Counted from the stretch's first letter, positions 1 through 8,014 are shown. The stretch: 64,000 nucleotides of DNA from Alitta virens (GCA_932294295.1 OW028580.1:10693374-10757373); one strand, 5' to 3'. A program made the numbers and translations. Notes: generated by a model not told the origin, from the letters alone.

Positions 1-231
1 CTCGTGCGTAGCGGGGTCAAGGCCGTTGTAGAGGGCCACACTGCTGACAAGAAAACAAACGACAACAACGCGACACCGAAGTGAAATACTCTATTATAGC
101 GTTTTGGAACGACGTGGCACAGTTAAATTATCAGGACTACACAAAAATGTAGGAAGTACATTTAGCAGTGAGATGCCAGACTCACAGGCCGCACCGATGA
201 AGTAGTAAATTAGGTCCACTTAGAAGAGCCA
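1..231 (+). repeat. partial J monomer at left edge
   Basis: This is p48-p278 of a J-type monomer. It carries the J signature CACACTGCTGAC after GGGC, the CGCGACACC motif, and the J ending TTAGAAGAGCCA. Unlike every complete J in the window it has TAG rather than CAG at p76-78, so the open frame of other J copies is broken here. It is cut by the window edge and is not a biological truncation. Confidence 0.95.
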
Positions 232-823
232 ATGAGAGGCAGAGGACGAAGCGTGCATTATGATAGGCACGTGGGGCACTCGTGCATAGCGAGGTCAAGG
301 CCGTTGTAGAGGGCCAGGATGCTGACAAGAAGACAAACGACAACAACGCAACACCGAAGTGAAATACTCTATTATAGCGTTTTGGAACGACGCGGCACAG
401 TTAAATTATCAAGAGTACACAAAAATGTAGGAAGTGCATTTAGCAGTGAGATGGCAGACTCACAGGCAGCGCCGATGAAGCAGTAAGTTAGGTCCACTTA
501 GCACAGCCAATGAGAGGCACAGGACGAAGCGTGCATTATGATAGCCACATGGGGCACTCGTGCGTAGCGGGATCAAGGCCGTTGTAGAGGGCCAGGATGC
601 TGACAAGAAAACAAACGACAACAACGAAACACCGAAGTGAAATACTCTATAGTAGGCTCAGGGAACGCCGTTGCACAGTTAAATTAACAAGAGTACACAA
701 AATTGTAGGAAATACATTTATCAGTGAGATGCCAGACTCACAGGCGGCGCCGATGAAGTAGTAAGTTAGGTCCACTTAACACAGCCAATGAGAGGCAGAG
801 GACGAAGCGTGCATTATGATAGC

Positions 824-829
824 CACGTG
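824..829. other. CACGTG palindrome (E-box/G-box core) in the monomer
   Basis: Most monomers carry CCACGTGG at p36-43, an 8-bp palindrome with a CACGTG core at p37-42. This is the core bound by bHLH and bZIP proteins and it resembles the yeast CDEI element. B and I read GGCACGTGG and keep the core. C, N and Q have G40A and read CACATG. The representative coordinates are from the D monomer at 788. The motif is seen directly; any protein binding is speculation. Confidence 0.4.
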
Positions 830-849
830 GGGCACTCGTGCGTATCGGG

Positions 850-882
850 GTCAAGGCCGTTGCCGAGGGCCAGGATGCTGAC
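850..882. other. imperfect dyad GTCA-GGCC / GGCC-TGAC
   Basis: At p63-95 there is GTCA, one base, GGCC, a 9-base loop, GGCC, seven bases, then TGAC. The two arms can pair as an interrupted hairpin with an asymmetric internal loop. All four arms persist in nearly every type; C and Q change the first base of the left arm (ATCA). J changes only the unpaired bases between GGCC and TGAC. A single-base exception is GGCAG at about 53668. Confidence 0.35.
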
Positions 883-952
883 AAGAAAACAAACGAAAAC
901 AACGCAACACCGAAGTGAAATACTCTATAGTAGGCTCATGGAACGTCGTTGC

Positions 953-964
953 ACAGTTAAATTA
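953..964. other. conserved AT-rich core of the monomer
   Basis: ACAGTTAAATTA at p166-177 is unchanged in every type I compared. It is followed after a short gap by ACAAAAATGTAGGAA (about p188-202), which is nearly invariant except in C (AAAATTG sub-variant and GGAAATAC). By contrast p135-165 and p203-263 carry most of the type-specific changes. Such islands may be protein-binding sites or may simply reflect homogenisation. Confidence 0.4.
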
Positions 965-1343
965 TCAAGAGTACACAAAAATGTAGGAAGTACATTTAGC
1001 AGTGAGATGCTAGACTCACAGGCCGCACCGATGAAGTAGTAAATTAGGTCCACTTAGCAGAGCCAATGAGAGGCAGAGGAGGAAGCGTGCATTATGATAG
1101 CCACATGGGGCACTCGTGCGTAGCGGGGTCAAGGCCGTTGTAGAGGGCCAGGATGCTGACAAGAAGACAAACGACAACAACGCAACACCGAAGTGAAATA
1201 CTCTATTATAGCGTTTTGGAACGACGCGGCACAGTTAAATTATCAAGAGTACACAAAAATGTAGGAAGTGCATTTAGCAGTGAGATGCTAGACTCACAGG
1301 CCACGCCGATGAAGTAGTAGGTTAGGTCCACTTAGCACAGCCA

Positions 1344-1621
1344 ATGAGAGGCAGAGGACGAAGCCTGCATTATGATAGCCACATGGGGCACTCGTGCGTA
1401 GCGGGATCAAGGCCGTTGTAGAGGGCCAGGATGCTGACAAGAAGACAAACGACAACAACGCAACACCGAAGTGAAATACTCTATTATAGCGTTTTGGAAC
1501 GACGCGGCACAGTTAAATTATCAAGAGTACACAAAAATGTAGGAAGTGCATTTAGCAGTGAGATGGCAGACTCACAGGCAGCGCCGATGAAGCAGTAAGT
1601 TAGGTCCACTTAGCACAGCCA
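1344..1621 (+). repeat. type Q monomer (C/B mosaic), reference copy
   Basis: Q carries AAGCCTGC (G22C, shared with F2) and the C-like CACATGG and GGGATC. From p101 onward it is B-like: AAGAAGAC, TATTATAGCG, GCGGCAC, GATGGCAG and the ending GAAGCAGTAAG. It always precedes a C monomer with ACATCAACG. It recurs at 39701 and 46929, and as Q::C at 34141. It looks like an old recombinant monomer that became a fixed HOR member. Confidence 0.88.
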
Positions 1622-1899
1622 ATGAGAGGCACAGGACGAAGCGTGCATTATGATAGCCACATGGGGCACTCGTGCGTAGCGGGATCAAGGCCGTTGTAGA
1701 GGGCCAGGATGCTGACAAGAAAACAAACGACATCAACGAAACACCGAAGTGAAATACTCTATAGTAGGCTCAGGGAACGCCGTTGCACAGTTAAATTAAC
1801 AAGAGTACACAAAAATGTAGGAAATACATTTATCAGTGAGATGCCATACTCACAGGCGGCGCCGATGAAGTAGTAAGTTAGGTCCACTTAGCACAGCCA
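1622..1899 (+). repeat. type C monomer, ACATCAACG sub-lineage
   Basis: C is marked by GCACAGG at p8-14, CACATG (G40A), GGGATC (G63A, creating GATC), TAG at p76-78, CGAAACACC, CTCAGGGAACGCCG, AATTAACAAG, GGAAATACATTTATCAG and GGCGGCGCC. This sub-lineage adds ACATCAACG and GCCATACTC. The same pair occurs at 34141, 39979 and 47207, always beside a Q monomer or Q fusion. Ordinary C copies are at 3846, 26080, 28304, 30250, 36643, 38311, 43871, 45539, 49431 and 51099. C copies with AAAATTGTAGG are at 510, 11350, 53878, 57769 and 61660. Confidence 0.93.
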
Positions 1900-2177
1900 A
1901 TGAGAGGCAGAGGACGAAGCGTGCATTATGATAGCCACGTGGGGCACTCGTGCGTAGCAGGGTCAAGGCCGTTGCAGAAGGCCAGGATGCTGACAAGAAA
2001 ACAAACGACAACAAAGCAACACCGAAGTGAAATACACTATAGTAGGCTCATGGAACGATGTTGCACAGTTAAATTATCAAGAGTACACAAAAATGTAGGA
2101 AGTGCATTTAGCAGTGAGATGCTAGACTCACAGACCAAGCCGATGAAGTAGTAATTTAGGTCAACTTAGCACAGCCA
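1900..2177 (+). repeat. type E monomer, reference copy
   Basis: E is marked by GTAGCAGGGTC (G60A), CAGAAGG at p76-82, ACAACAAAGCAAC, TACACTATAG, ATGGAACGATG, GTGCATTT and ACCAAGCCG. It keeps an 83-codon ATG frame. It recurs at 4124, 22466, 24690, 26914, 29138, 34419, 36921, 42481, 44149, 47485 and 49709. It is normally preceded by a C-type 3' end and followed by G, or by D in the Q lineage. Confidence 0.93.
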
Positions 2178-2455
2178 AAGAGAGGCACAGGACGAAGCGT
2201 GCATTATGATAGCCACGTGGGGCACTCGTGCGTATCGGGGTCAAGGCCGTTGCCGAGGGCCAGGATGCTGACAAGAAAACAAACGAAAACAACGCAACAC
2301 CGAAGTGAAATACTCTATAGTAGGCTCATGGAACGTCGTTGCACAGTTAAATTATCAAGAGTACACAAAAATGTAGGAAGTACATTTAGCAGTGAGATGC
2401 TAGACTCACAGGCCGCACCGATGAAGTAGTAAATTAGGTCCACTTAGCAGAGCCA

Positions 2456-2733
2456 ATGAGAGGCACAGGACGAAGCGTGCATTATGATAGCCACGTGGGG
2501 CACTCGTGCGTAGCGGGGTCAAGGCCGTTGTAGAGGGCCAGGATGCTGACAAGAAAAAAAACGACAACAACGCAACACCGAAGTGAAATACACTATAGTA
2601 GGCTCATGGAACGATGTTGCACAGTTAAATTATCAAGAGTACACAAAAATGTAGGAAGTGCATTTAGCAGTGAGATGCTAGACTCACAGACCGCGCCGAT
2701 GAAGTAGTAATTTAGGTCCACTTAGCACAGCCA
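2456..2733 (+). repeat. type F monomer, reference copy
   Basis: F is marked by GCACAGG, TAG at p76-78, an A-tract AAGAAAAAAAACG (C103A), TACACTATAG, ATGGAACGATG and ACCGCGCCG, ending AGTAATTTAGG. Other copies are at 8571, 12462, 21076, 34975, 40535, 41369, 48041, 54990, 58881 and 62772. The 8-base A run is the longest homopolymer in the monomer family and is shared with F2. Confidence 0.93.
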
Positions 2734-3011
2734 AAGAGAGGCAGAGGACGAAGCGTGCATTATGATAGCCACGTGGGGCACTCGTGCGTAGCGGGGTCAA
2801 GGCCGTTGCACAGGGCCAGGATGCTGACAAGAAAACAAACGACAAGAAACCAACACCGAAGTGAAATACACTATAGTAGGCTCATAGAACGATGTTGCAC
2901 AGTTAAATTATCAAGAGTACACAAAAATGTAGGAAGTGCATTTAGCAGTGAGATGCTAGACTCACAGACCAAGCCGATGAAGTAGTAATTTAGGTCAACT
3001 TAGCACAGCCA
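2734..3011 (+). repeat. type G monomer, reference copy
   Basis: G is marked by AAAGAGAGG at the start (T2A, which removes the ATG), CAC at p76-78, ACAACAAACCAAC (C116A, G117C; this particular copy reads ACAAGAAACC), ATAGAACGATG (G153A) and ACCAAGCCG. Its open frame therefore begins at the in-frame ATG at p22 and gives 76 codons. G after F starts GGCAG; G after E or G starts GGCAC. It recurs throughout 4402-50265 and at 63050 and 63328. Confidence 0.93.
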
Positions 3012-3289
3012 AAGAGAGGCACAGGACGAAGCGTGCATTATGATAGCCACGTGGGGCACTCGTGCGTAGCGGGGTCAAGGCCGTTGTAGAGGGCCAGGAT
3101 GCTGACAAGAAAACTAATGACAACAACGCAACACCGAAGTTAAATACTCTATAATTGCCTTTTGGAACGACGTGGCACAGTTAAATTATCAGGACTACAC
3201 AAAAATGTAGGAAGTACATTTAGCAGTGAGATGCCAGACTCACAGGCAGCGCCGATGAAGCAGTAAGTTAGGTCCACTTAGCACAGCCA
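3012..3289 (+). repeat. type H monomer, reference copy
   Basis: H is marked by AAAGAGAGGCAC, TAG at p76-78, AAAACTAATGAC (A104T, C107T), GAAGTTAAATACTC (G130T), CTATAATTGCC, CGTGGCAC, CAGGACTAC, GATGCCAG and the ending GAAGCAGTAAG. It follows G and precedes I or J. It recurs at 4680, 23022, 25246, 27470, 29694, 35809, 37477, 43037, 44705, 48597, 50265 and 63606. Confidence 0.93.
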
Positions 3290-3567
3290 ATGAGAGGCAG
3301 AGGACGAAGCGTGCATTATGATAGGCACGTGGGGCACTCGTGCATAGCGAGGTCAAGGCCGTTGTAGAGGGCCAGGATGCTGACAAGAAGACAAACGACA
3401 AAAACGCGACACCGACGTGAAATACTCTATTATAGCGTTTTGGAACGACGTGGCACAGTTAAATTATCAGGACTACACAAAAATGTAGGAAGTACATTTA
3501 GCAGTGAGATGCCAGACTCACAGGCCGCACCGATGAAGTAGTAAATTAGGTCCACTTAGAAGAGCCA
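3290..3567 (+). repeat. type I monomer, reference copy
   Basis: I is marked by GATAGGCACG (C36G), GCATAGCGAGG, AAGAAGAC, CGCGACACCGACGTG, TATTATAGCG, CGTGGCAC, CAGGACTAC, GATGCCAG and the ending CTTAGAAGAGCCA. Its first half matches B and its second half matches J, so it looks like an established B::J recombinant. It recurs at 24134, 36087, 43315 and 48875, with a fused form at 21910. Confidence 0.9.
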
Positions 3568-3845
3568 ATGAGAGGCAGAGGACGAAGCGTGCATTATGAT
3601 AGGCACGTGGGGCACTCGTGCATAGCGAGGTCAAGGCCGTTGTAGAGGGCCAGGATGCTGACAAGAAGACAAACGACAACAACGCAACACCGAAGTGAAA
3701 TACTCTATTATAGCGTTTTTAAACGACGCGGCACAGTTAAATTATCAAGAGTACACAAAAATGTAGGAAGTGCATTTAGCAGTGAGATGGCAGACTCACA
3801 GGCAGCGCCGATGAAGCAGTAAGTTAGGTCCACTTAGCACAGCCA
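3568..3845 (+). repeat. type B monomer, reference copy
   Basis: B is marked by GATAGGCACG, GCATAGCGAGG, TAG at p76-78, AAGAAGAC, CGCAACACC, TATTATAGCG, GCGGCAC, GTGCATTT, GATGGCAG, GGCAGCGCC and GAAGCAGTAAG. This copy carries the rare GTTTTTAAACG shared only with 49153. Copies at 25802, 28026, 36365, 38033, 43593, 45261 and 50821 share ACAAGAACG, a sub-lineage marker of the E-G-H-J-B order. Confidence 0.92.
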
Positions 3846-4957
3846 ATGAGAGGCACAGGACGAAGCGTGCATTATGATAGCCACATGGGGCACTCGTGCG
3901 TAGCGGGATCAAGGCCGTTGTAGAGGGCCAGGATGCTGACAAGAAAACAAACGACAACAACGAAACACCGAAGTGAAATACTCTATAGTAGGCTCAGGGA
4001 ACGCCGTTGCACAGTTAAATTAACAAGAGTACACAAAAATGTAGGAAATACATTTATCAGTGAGATGCCAGACTCACAGGCGGCGCCGATGAAGTAGTAA
4101 GTTAGGTCCACTTAGCACAGCCAATGAGAGGCAGAGGACGAAGCGTGCATTATGATAGCCACGTGGGGCACTCGTGCGTAGCAGGGTCAAGGCCGTTGCA
4201 GAAGGCCAGGATGCTGACAAGAAAACAAACGACAACAAAGCAACACCGAAGTGAAATACACTATAGTAGGCTCATGGAACGATGTTGCACAGTTAAATTA
4301 TCAAGAGTACACAAAAATGTAGGAAGTGCATTTAGCAGAGAGATGCTAGACTCACAGACCAAGCCGATGAAGTAGTAATTTAGGTCAACTTAGCACAGCC
4401 AAAGAGAGGCACAGGACGAAGCGTGCATTATGATAGCCACGTGGGGCACTCGTGCGTAGCGGGGTCAAGGCCGTTGCACAGGGCCAGGATGCTGACAAGA
4501 AAACAAACGACAACAAACCAACACCGAAGTGAAATACACTATAGTAGGCTCATAGAACGATGTTGCACAGTTAAATTATCAAGAGTACACAAAAATGTAG
4601 GAAGTGCATTTAGCAGTGAGATGCTAGACTCACAGACCAAGCCGATGAAGTAGTAATTTAGGTCAACTTAGCACAGCCAAAGAGAGGCACAGGACGAAGC
4701 GTGCATTATGAGAGCCACGTGGGGCACTCATGCGTAGCGGGGTCAAGGCCGTTGTAGAGGGCCAGGATGCTGACAAGAAAACTAATGACAACAACGCAAC
4801 ACCGAAGTTAAATACTCTATAATTGCCTTTTGGAACGACGTGGCACAGTTAAATTATCAGGACTACACAAAAATGTAGGAAGTACATTTAGCAGTGAGAT
4901 GCCAGACTCACAGGCAGCGCCGATGAAGCAGTAAGTTAGGTCCACTTAGCACAGCCA

Positions 4958-5235
4958 ATGAGAGGCAGAGGACGAAGCGTGCATTATGATAGCCACGTGG
5001 GGCACTCGTGCGTAGCGGGGTCAAGGCCGTTGCAGAGGGCCACACTGCTGACAAGAAAACAAACGACAACAACGCGACACCGAAGTGAAATACTCTATTA
5101 TAGCGTTTTGGAACGACGTGGCACAGTTAAATTATCAGGACTACACAAAAATGTAGGAAGTACATTTTGCAGTGAGATGCCAGACTCACAGGCCGCACCG
5201 ATGAAGTAGTAAATTAGGTCCACTTAGAAGAGCCA
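4958..5235 (+). repeat. type J monomer, reference copy
   Basis: J is marked by CAG at p76-78, CCACACTGCTGAC (three changes at p86-88), CGCGACACCGAAG, TATTATAGCG, CGTGGCAC, CAGGACTAC, GATGCCAG and the ending TTAGAAGAGCCA. It follows H or H2. J after H carries CATTTTGCAG, as here. J after H2 carries CATTTAGCAG, as at 7181, 10794 and 53322. The J sub-variant is therefore locked to its HOR context. Confidence 0.93.
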
Positions 5236-5791
5236 ATGAGAGGCAGAGGACGAAGCGTGCATTATGATAGGCACGTGGGGCACTCGTGCATAGCGAGGTC
5301 AAGGCCGTTGTAGAGGGCCAGGATGCTGACAAGAAGACAAACGACAAGAACGCAACACCGAAGTGAAATACTCTATAGTAGGCTCAGGGAACGCCGTTGC
5401 ACAGTTAAATTAACAAGAGTACACAAAAATGTAGGAAATACATTTATCAGTGAGATGCCAGACTCACAGGCGGCGCCGATGAAGTAGTAAGTTAGGTCCA
5501 CTTAGCACAGCCAAAGAGAGGCAGAGGACGAAGCGTGCATTATGATAGCCACGTGGGGCACTCGTGCGTATCGGGGTCAAGGCCGTTGCCGAGGGCCAGG
5601 ATGCTGACAAGAAAACAAACGAAAACAACGCAACACCGAAGTGAAATACTCTATAGTAGGCTCATGGAACGTCGTTGCACAGTTAAATTATCAAGAGTAC
5701 ACAAAAATGTAGGAAGTACATTTAGCAGTGAGATGCTAGACTCACAGGCCGCACCGATGAAGTAGTAAATTAGGTCCACTTAGCAGAGCCA

Positions 5792-6069
5792 ATGAGAGGC
5801 AGAGGACGAAGCGTGCATTATGATAGCCACGTGGGGCACTCGTGCGTAGCGGGGTCAAGGCCGTTGTAGAGGGCCAGGATGCTGACAAGAAAACAAACGA
5901 CAACAACGCAACACCGAAGTGAAATACTCTATTATAGCGTTTTGGAACGACGTGGAACAGTTAAATTATCAGGAGAACACAAAAATGTAGGAAGTACATT
6001 TAGCAGTGAGATGCCAGACTCACAGGCCGCACCGATGAAGTAGTAAATTAGGTCCACTTAGCAGAGCCA
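5792..6069 (+). repeat. type K monomer, reference copy
   Basis: K is marked by TAG at p76-78, ACAAACGACAACAACG, TATTATAGCG, CGTGGAACAG (C165A), CAGGAGAACAC, GATGCCAG and GGCCGCACC. It precedes L. It recurs at 9405, 13296, 15241, 17186, 19131, 31084, 31362, 39145, 46373, 51933, 55824 and 59715. The frame is broken by the TAG. Confidence 0.92.
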
Positions 6070-6347
6070 ATGAGAGGCAGAGGACGAAGCGTGCATTATG
6101 ATAGCCACGTGGGGCACTCGTGCATAGCGAGGTCAAGGCCGTTGTAGAGGGCCAGGATGCTGACAAGAAGACAAACGACAACAACGCAACACCGAAGTGA
6201 AATACTCTATTATAGCGTTTTGGAACGACGCGGCACAGTTAAATTATCAAGAGTACACAAAAATGTAGGAAGTGCATTTAGCAGTGAGATGCTAGACTCA
6301 CAGGCCACGCCGATGAAGTAGTAAGTTAGGTCCACTTAGCACAGCCA
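6070..6347 (+). repeat. type L monomer, reference copy
   Basis: L is marked by GATAGCCACG with GCATAGCGAGG, AAGAAGAC, TATTATAGCG, GCGGCAC, GTGCATTT, GATGCTAG and GGCCACGCC. The ending is GTAGTAAGTT before F2 and GTAGTAGGTT before Q. That single base therefore predicts the following monomer. L recurs at 9683, 13574, 15519, 17464, 19409, 31640, 33863, 39423, 46651, 52211, 56102 and 59993. Confidence 0.92.
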
Positions 6348-6625
6348 ATGAGAGGCAGAGGACGAAGCCTGCATTATGATAGCCACGTGGGGCACTCGTG
6401 CGTAGCGGGGTCAAGGCCGTTGCAGAGGGCCAGGATGCTGACAAGAAAAAAAACGACAACAACGCAACACCGAAGTGAAATACACTATAGTAGGCTCATG
6501 GAACGATGTTGCACAGTTAAATTATCAAGAGTACACAAAAATGTAGGAAGTGCATTTAGCAGTGAGATGCTAGACTCACAGACCGCGCCGATGAAGTAGT
6601 AATTTAGGTCCACTTAGCACAGCCA
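6348..6625 (+). repeat. type F2 monomer, reference copy
   Basis: F2 is marked by AAGCCTGC (G22C), CAG at p76-78, AAGAAAAAAAACG, TACACTATAG, ATGGAACGATG and ACCGCGCCG. It carries an 83-codon ATG frame. It opens every 14-mer and 7-mer unit: 6348, 9961, 13852, 15797, 17742, 19687, 31918, 52489, 56380 and 60271. The unit at 56380 has a private G-to-A (GAACAATG) at about 56537. Confidence 0.94.
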
Positions 6626-6902
6626 AAGAGAGGCAGAGGACGAAGCGTGCATTATGATAGCCACGTGGGGCACTCGTGCGTAGCGGGGTCAAGGCCGTTG
6701 CACAGGGCCAGGATGCTGACAAGAAAACAAACGACAACAAACCAACACCGATGTGAAATACACTATAGTAGGCTCATAGAACGATGTTGCACAGTTAAAT
6801 TATCAAGAGTACACAAAAATGTAGGAAGTGCATTTAGCAGTGAGATGCTAGACTCACAGACCAAGCCGATAAGTAGTAATTTAGGTCAACTTAGCAGAGC
6901 CA
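6626..6902 (+). repeat. type G2 monomer, 277 bp, 1-bp deletion
   Basis: G2 is G with GCCGATAAGTAG instead of GCCGATGAAGTAG, a loss of one base at about p246. This is the only indel I found in the window. It shifts the open frame past the usual stop and into the next monomer, giving 95 codons. It occurs only after F2, at 6626, 10239, 14130, 16075, 18020, 19965, 32196, 52767, 56658 and 60549. The copy at 60549 differs by starting ATGAG instead of AAGAG. Confidence 0.95.
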
Positions 6903-7180
6903 AAGAGAGGCACAGGACGAAGCGTGCATTATGATAGCCACGTGGGGCACTCGTGCGTAGCGGGGTCAAGGCCGTTGTAGAGGGCCAGGATGCTGACAAG
7001 AAAACTAATAACAACAACGCAACACCGAAGTTAAATACTCTATAATTGCCTTTTGGAACGACGTGGCACAGTTAAATTATCAGGACTACACAAAAATGTA
7101 GGAAGTACATTTAGCAGTGAGATGCTAGACTCACAGGCAGCGCCGATGAAGCAGTAAGTTAGGTCCACTTAGCACAGCCA
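6903..7180 (+). repeat. type H2 monomer, reference copy
   Basis: H2 is H with CTAATAAC (G108A) and GATGCTAG. It always follows the 277-bp G2 and precedes J. Other copies are at 10516, 14407, 16352, 18297, 20242, 32473, 53044, 56935 and 60826. The copies at 14407, 16352, 18297 and 20242 have CTATAATTGTC instead of CTATAATTGCC, a marker private to the 7-mer block. Confidence 0.93.
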
Positions 7181-8014
7181 ATGAGAGGCAGAGGACGAAG
7201 CGTGCATTATGATAGCCACGTGGGGCACTCGTGCGTAGCGGGGTCAAGGCCGTTGCAGAGGGCCACACTGCTGACAAGAAAACAAACGACAACAACGCGA
7301 CACCGAAGTGAAATACTCTATTATAGCGTTTTGGAACGACGTGGCACAGTTAAATTATCAGGACTACACAAAAATGTAGGAAGTACATTTAGCAGTGAGA
7401 TGCCAGACTCACAGGCCGCACCGATGAAGTAGTAAATTAGGTCCACTTAGAAGAGCCAATGAGAGGCAGAGGACGAAGCGAGCATTATGATAGGCACGTG
7501 GGGCACTCGTGCATAGCGAGGTCAAGGCCGTTGTAGAGGGCCAGGATGCTGACAAGAAGACAAACGACAACAACGCAACACCGAAGTGAAATACTCTATT
7601 ATAGCGTTTTGGAACGACGCGGCACAGTTAAATTATCAAGAGTACACAAAAATGTAGGAAGTGCATTTAGCAGTGAGATGGCAGACTCACAGGCAGCGCC
7701 GATGAAGCAGTAAGTTAGGTCCACTTAGCACAGCCAATGAGAGGCAGAGGACGAAGCGTGCATTATGATAGCCACGTGGGGCACTCGTGCGTATCGGGGT
7801 CAAGGCCGTTGCCGAGGGCCAGGATGCTGACAAGAAAACAAACGAAAACAACGCAACACCGAAGTGAAATACTCTATAGTAGGCTCATGGAACGTCGTTG
7901 CACAGTTAAATTATCAAGAGTACACAAAAATGTAGGAAGTACATTTAGCAGTGAGATGCTAGACTCACAGGCCGCACCGATGAAGTAGTAAATTAGGTCC
8001 ACTTAGCAGAGCCA

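Larger units (their letters stand above)
788..1039 (+). other. satellite open frame (83 codons), not considered a gene
   Basis: D, E, F2 and J monomers have an ATG frame over p1-p252, and G monomers have one from p22. The predicted peptide is basic, rich in R, K, S and T, with no signal peptide, membrane segment or recognised domain. In types B, C, F, H, I, K, L, M, N and Q codon 26 is TAG. The ATG is lost by T2A in G and H, and G2 has a frameshift. Differences between types change amino acids freely. Because 278 is not a multiple of 3, the frame does not continue between monomers. I judge these frames to be incidental. Confidence 0.8.
788..1065 (+). repeat. reference type D monomer
   Basis: I use this copy to number the monomer. 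D is marked by TATCGGGG at p56-63, CCG at p76-78, CGAAAACAACG at p107-117, CTATAGTAGGCTCATGG, GTCG at p158-161, GTACATTT, GATGCTAG and GGCCGCACC. The ATG to TAG frame covers p1-p252 (83 codons). D recurs at 2178, 5514, 7737, 8293, 11628, 12184, 20798, 26358, 28582, 30528, 34697, 38589, 45817, 47763, 51377, 54156, 54712, 58047, 58603, 61938 and 62494, and as the 3' half of several fused monomers. Confidence 0.95.
232..1343 (+). repeat. four monomers: B C D N::L
   Basis: Monomers start at 232 (B), 510 (C, with the AAAATTGTAGG sub-variant), 788 (D) and 1066. The monomer at 1066 begins as N (GAGGAAG at p14-20 and CACATGG) and ends as L (GATGCTAG, GGCCACGCC, GTAGTAGGTT). This fits an in-register deletion that removed the monomers between N and L of the 14-mer order. 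Nothing else is present in this stretch. Confidence 0.93.
1344..5235 (+). repeat. 14 monomers: Q C E D F G H I B C E G H J
   Basis: Monomers start at 1344 + 278n and all are full length. The same order recurs at 46929-50820. Both copies share rare variants. The C monomers at 1622 and 47207 have ACATCAACG and GCCATACTC. The I monomers at 3290 and 48875 have ACAAAAACGCGAC. The B monomers at 3568 and 49153 have GTTTTTAAACGACG instead of GTTTTGGAACGACG. This is the left part of the long-range duplicate described in the findings. Confidence 0.95.
5236..6347 (+). repeat. four monomers: B::C, D::M, K, L
   Basis: The monomer at 5236 starts as B (GATAGGCACG, ACAAGAACG) and from about p139 is C (CTATAGTAGGCTCAGGG, GGAAATAC). 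The right-hand copy has separate B (50821) and C (51099) monomers, so this is a one-monomer in-register deletion. At 5514 a D start is followed directly by K at 5792, whereas the right copy has D (51377), M (51655) and K (51933). The D at 5514 ends TTAGGTCC like M rather than TTAGTTCC, which suggests a D::M fusion. L is at 6070. Confidence 0.9.

Noticed and set aside
510..787. GGCGGCGCC and GGGATC in C monomers as special sites (restriction or methylation signals)
   Set aside because: They are ordinary type-specific substitutions. They are useful for digest-based typing of the array but do not imply a function.
835..851. CENP-B box-like match (ACTCGTGCGTAGCGGGG in most types)
   Set aside because: It matches only 7 of the 9 essential CENP-B box positions (T2 and A10 fail). 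On both strands of a 278-bp monomer I estimate about 0.7 such matches by chance, so it is not evidence of CENP-B binding.
804..1002. Possible internal half-monomer repeat: GAAGCGTGCATTATGATAG at p18 and GAAGTGCATTTAGCAG near p201 in several types
   Set aside because: The similarity covers only about a dozen bases with a gap and does not extend into the flanks, so I see no support for a dimeric origin of the monomer.
3133..3160. TATA-like CTATAATTG in H and H2 as a promoter
   Set aside because: The base changes are type-specific substitutions in an AT-rich variable stretch. No positioned partner element or transcript evidence supports a promoter.
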